Assembly (NCBI GenBank): GCA_002403895.1
Contig: DHIQ01000173.1
Span: 1-14,126, forward strand
DNA length: 14,126 bases
Direction: 5' to 3'
Source of the DNA: Candidatus Neomicrothrix sp. UBA4742
GTDB lineage: Bacteria; Actinomycetota; Acidimicrobiia; Acidimicrobiales; Acidimicrobilacustridaceae
Below the pieces are notes generated by a model. That model had not been told where the DNA came from, did no database searches, and saw only the letters and a list, made by a program, of their open reading frames with translations. Both the position numbers and the translations under genes were made by a program. Below, one piece after another: positions 12,964 to 14,126 of the stretch. Every line of letters starts with the position of its first letter. Position 1 is the stretch's first letter.

Positions 12964-13854
12964 ATGATCGAAGCCGCAGAGCTGGGCCGACGGGCGCGAC
13001 GCCTGGCGGCCGCCAACGAGCCGGTCATCGGGCAAGTCTATTTCAGTCCCGAGTGCCATCGCGAGTACGAGGCGCTCGGATTCCGCGCCAGCCCGGGCAC
13101 CACAGGCGGGGTGGCGCTGCCCGACGGCCCCGCCTACTTCACCAGCCGAGGCTCGGCGCTGGGTCAGGTCAGCGGCGAGCTCATCGCCTCGGCGTTCGCG
13201 GTGTTCAACCCCGCCGTGGTCGTTCGCTGCGTCGACCTCGGCTGGTCCCTCACCGACGCCGCGACCATTGCCGCCGCCCGTACCCGTGGTGCTGCCGGTC
13301 AGCTCACCCGCATCCTGGGGGAACATCCCGAGGGCCTCGAGCGGGCGACGGAGCTGTTGCGCCGCGCCGTCGCGCCGCTCCGGGTCGAGGGCCGGCCGCT
13401 CTACGCCGGCACCCTGGCGCTGGGCTGGCCTGATGAGCCCATGGCCGACCTGTTCCACGCCGGCGACCTGCTGCGCGAATACCGGGGCGACTGCCACACC
13501 GCGTCGTGGATCACCGCCGGCTTCGATGCCACCGAGATCGGCCTGCTGTCCGAGCTGTTCCTGGGGATCCCCCTGCGCACCTACGTGCGCAGTCGTGCGT
13601 GGAGTGGTGGCGAGCTCGATGCCGCGCTCGAACGCCTCGCTGCTCGCGGCCTGGTGGTCGATGGCGCGTTTACCGAGGCGGGCAGGGCAGCTCGCGAGGA
13701 CGTGGAGCGGGCGACCGATGCCCAGATGCGCCCCGCCATCGAGACCCTCGGCGATGACTTCGACGCGCTGGTGGCCATCCTCGAGCCGTGGGGCCAGGCC
13801 ATCCGGGCAGCCGGTGGGTACCTGACCAGTGCTGCTCAGCTCATGGGGTCATGA
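12964..13854 (+). CDS. SCO6745 family protein
   Basis: This 296-residue protein resembles the actinobacterial SCO6745 family, which is widespread but without an established function. Recognisable parts are the N-terminal RRARRLAAANEPVIGQVYFSPECHREYEALG (about 9-39), AYFTSRGSALGQVSGELIASAFAVFNP (about 57-83) and a C-terminal half with winged-helix-like character (LSELFLGIPLRTYVRSRAWSGGELDAALERLAARGLVVDG). No signal peptide or membrane helix is present. ATG 12964 is chosen because the family consensus begins close to it and a -10 box lies 7 bases upstream. It sits on the same strand as the SDR (108-bp gap) and the acyl-CoA synthetase (95-bp gap). Each of the three has its own candidate promoter, so a shared operon is uncertain. 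Confidence 0.8.
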   Translation: MIEAAELGRRARRLAAANEPVIGQVYFSPECHREYEALGFRASPGTTGGVALPDGPAYFTSRGSALGQVSGELIASAFAVFNPAVVVRCVDLGWSLTDAATIAAARTRGAAGQLTRILGEHPEGLERATELLRRAVAPLRVEGRPLYAGTLALGWPDEPMADLFHAGDLLREYRGDCHTASWITAGFDATEIGLLSELFLGIPLRTYVRSRAWSGGELDAALERLAARGLVVDGAFTEAGRAAREDVERATDAQMRPAIETLGDDFDALVAILEPWGQAIRAAGGYLTSAAQLMGS

Positions 13855-13894
13855 GGTCGTTCTGACCGGGCGCTGCGCCGCCCCGGCGATCGCG

Positions 13895-13900
13895 TAACCT
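13895..13900 (+). promoter_or_regulatory. Candidate -10 element TAACCT upstream of the acyl-CoA synthetase
   Basis: TAACCT fits the TAnnnT pattern. It would give a leader of about 42 bases ending in the Shine-Dalgarno AGGGGGA (13937-13943) before GTG 13950. Unlike most genes here, this one would have a conventional leader. Confidence 0.3.
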
Positions 13901-13949
13901 CCATTCGTCGGTGAGCGCCGCACCTGCGGCCACAGCAGGGGGAATGCCC

Positions 13950-14126
13950 GTGAAGGTCCCGTTGACGATTCGTGATCACCTGGATCGGGCCGCGCTCGTC
14001 TACGGCGAGCGCATCGCCGCGGTCGACGAGCCCGACCAACCGGCACCCTCGCTCGGCCGCATCACCTATCGCCGCCTCTACGACCTCGCCGCCGCGCAGG
14101 CCGCCCGGCTCGACCAGATGGGCGTG
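13950..14126 (+). CDS. AMP-dependent acyl-CoA synthetase/ligase (5' part, truncated by window end)
   Basis: The 59 codons in the window encode VKVPLTIRDHLDRAALVYGE, then an acidic linker AVDEPDQPAPSLGRITYRRL and YDLAAAQAARLDQMGV. This matches the N-terminus of AMP-binding (ANL superfamily) fatty-acyl-CoA synthetases: a 'DHLDRAALVYGERIAAVD' opening, then 'ITYRRLYDLAAAQAARL' leading to the usual 'LGVGxGDRVA'. Such enzymes activate fatty or aromatic acids with ATP and CoA. The catalytic motifs lie beyond the window, so chain-length or substrate preference cannot be judged. GTG 13950 is favoured over ATG 13944 because the GGGGGA ribosome site (ending 13943) is 6 bases from the GTG but touches the ATG; the ATG start would only add two residues. 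Confidence 0.8.
   Translation, partial: MKVPLTIRDHLDRAALVYGERIAAVDEPDQPAPSLGRITYRRLYDLAAAQAARLDQMGV

Noticed and set aside
1..14126. CRISPR arrays, tRNA/rRNA genes, insertion sequences, prophage or toxin-antitoxin modules
   Set aside because: No regularly spaced repeats, cloverleaf-like segments, transposase or integrase motifs, or terminal inverted repeats were seen on either strand.

Overview
The window looks like chromosomal DNA from a high-GC actinobacterium. The class Acidimicrobiia (Ilumatobacter/Microthrix relatives) is my best guess. The reasons are strong G/C bias at third codon positions, several luciferase-like (F420/FMN-type) oxidoreductases, an SCO6745-type protein, actinobacterial -10 hexamers placed so close to start codons that transcripts would be leaderless, and an acyl-CoA synthetase. 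The taxonomic call is inference. I see no rRNA, tRNA, CRISPR, insertion sequence or phage signature.

Region 1 (1-2455, + strand): a possible 3' end of an upstream gene, a luciferase-like F420-type oxidoreductase (150-995), a 290-bp gap with a weak hairpin, then a membrane fatty acid desaturase (1286-2455). The desaturase core promoter contains an 18-bp TetR-type palindrome.

Region 2 (2485-5117, + strand): a decayed cystathionine beta-synthase (CBS) gene reduced to its start codon, about 17 N-terminal codons and about 20 internal codons. It overlaps the start of an intact cystathionine gamma-synthase/lyase (2598-3743) by ATGA. Next comes a membrane-anchored phosphodiester glycosidase that appears to start at an ATC codon behind a good ribosome binding site.

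Region 3 (5139-9271): a three-gene minus-strand operon, read from 8565 down to 5139. It encodes an uncharacterised protein with ferritin-like diiron signatures, a 453-residue luciferase-like monooxygenase with a long C-terminal extension, and a second F420-type oxidoreductase. A TetR regulator is divergently transcribed (8660-9271). The 95-bp spacer between the two directions holds a near-ideal operator (8-bp arms, 6-bp spacer) over the promoters. This looks like a self-contained, inducible oxidation cassette, and with the CBS relic it is the most interesting part of the window.

Region 4 (9374-12855): another F420-type oxidoreductase (minus), a strong GC-rich hairpin, an overlapping minus-strand pair encoding a secreted protein and a lipoprotein, and a divergently transcribed short-chain dehydrogenase (plus).

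Region 5 (12964-14126, + strand): an SCO6745-family protein and the first 59 codons of an AMP-binding acyl-CoA synthetase that runs off the window.

Functionally the window is dominated by redox and lipid metabolism: four luciferase-like enzymes, a desaturase, an SDR and an acyl-CoA ligase. Two TetR-type control points are visible, plus one sulfur amino acid locus that has lost its first enzyme.
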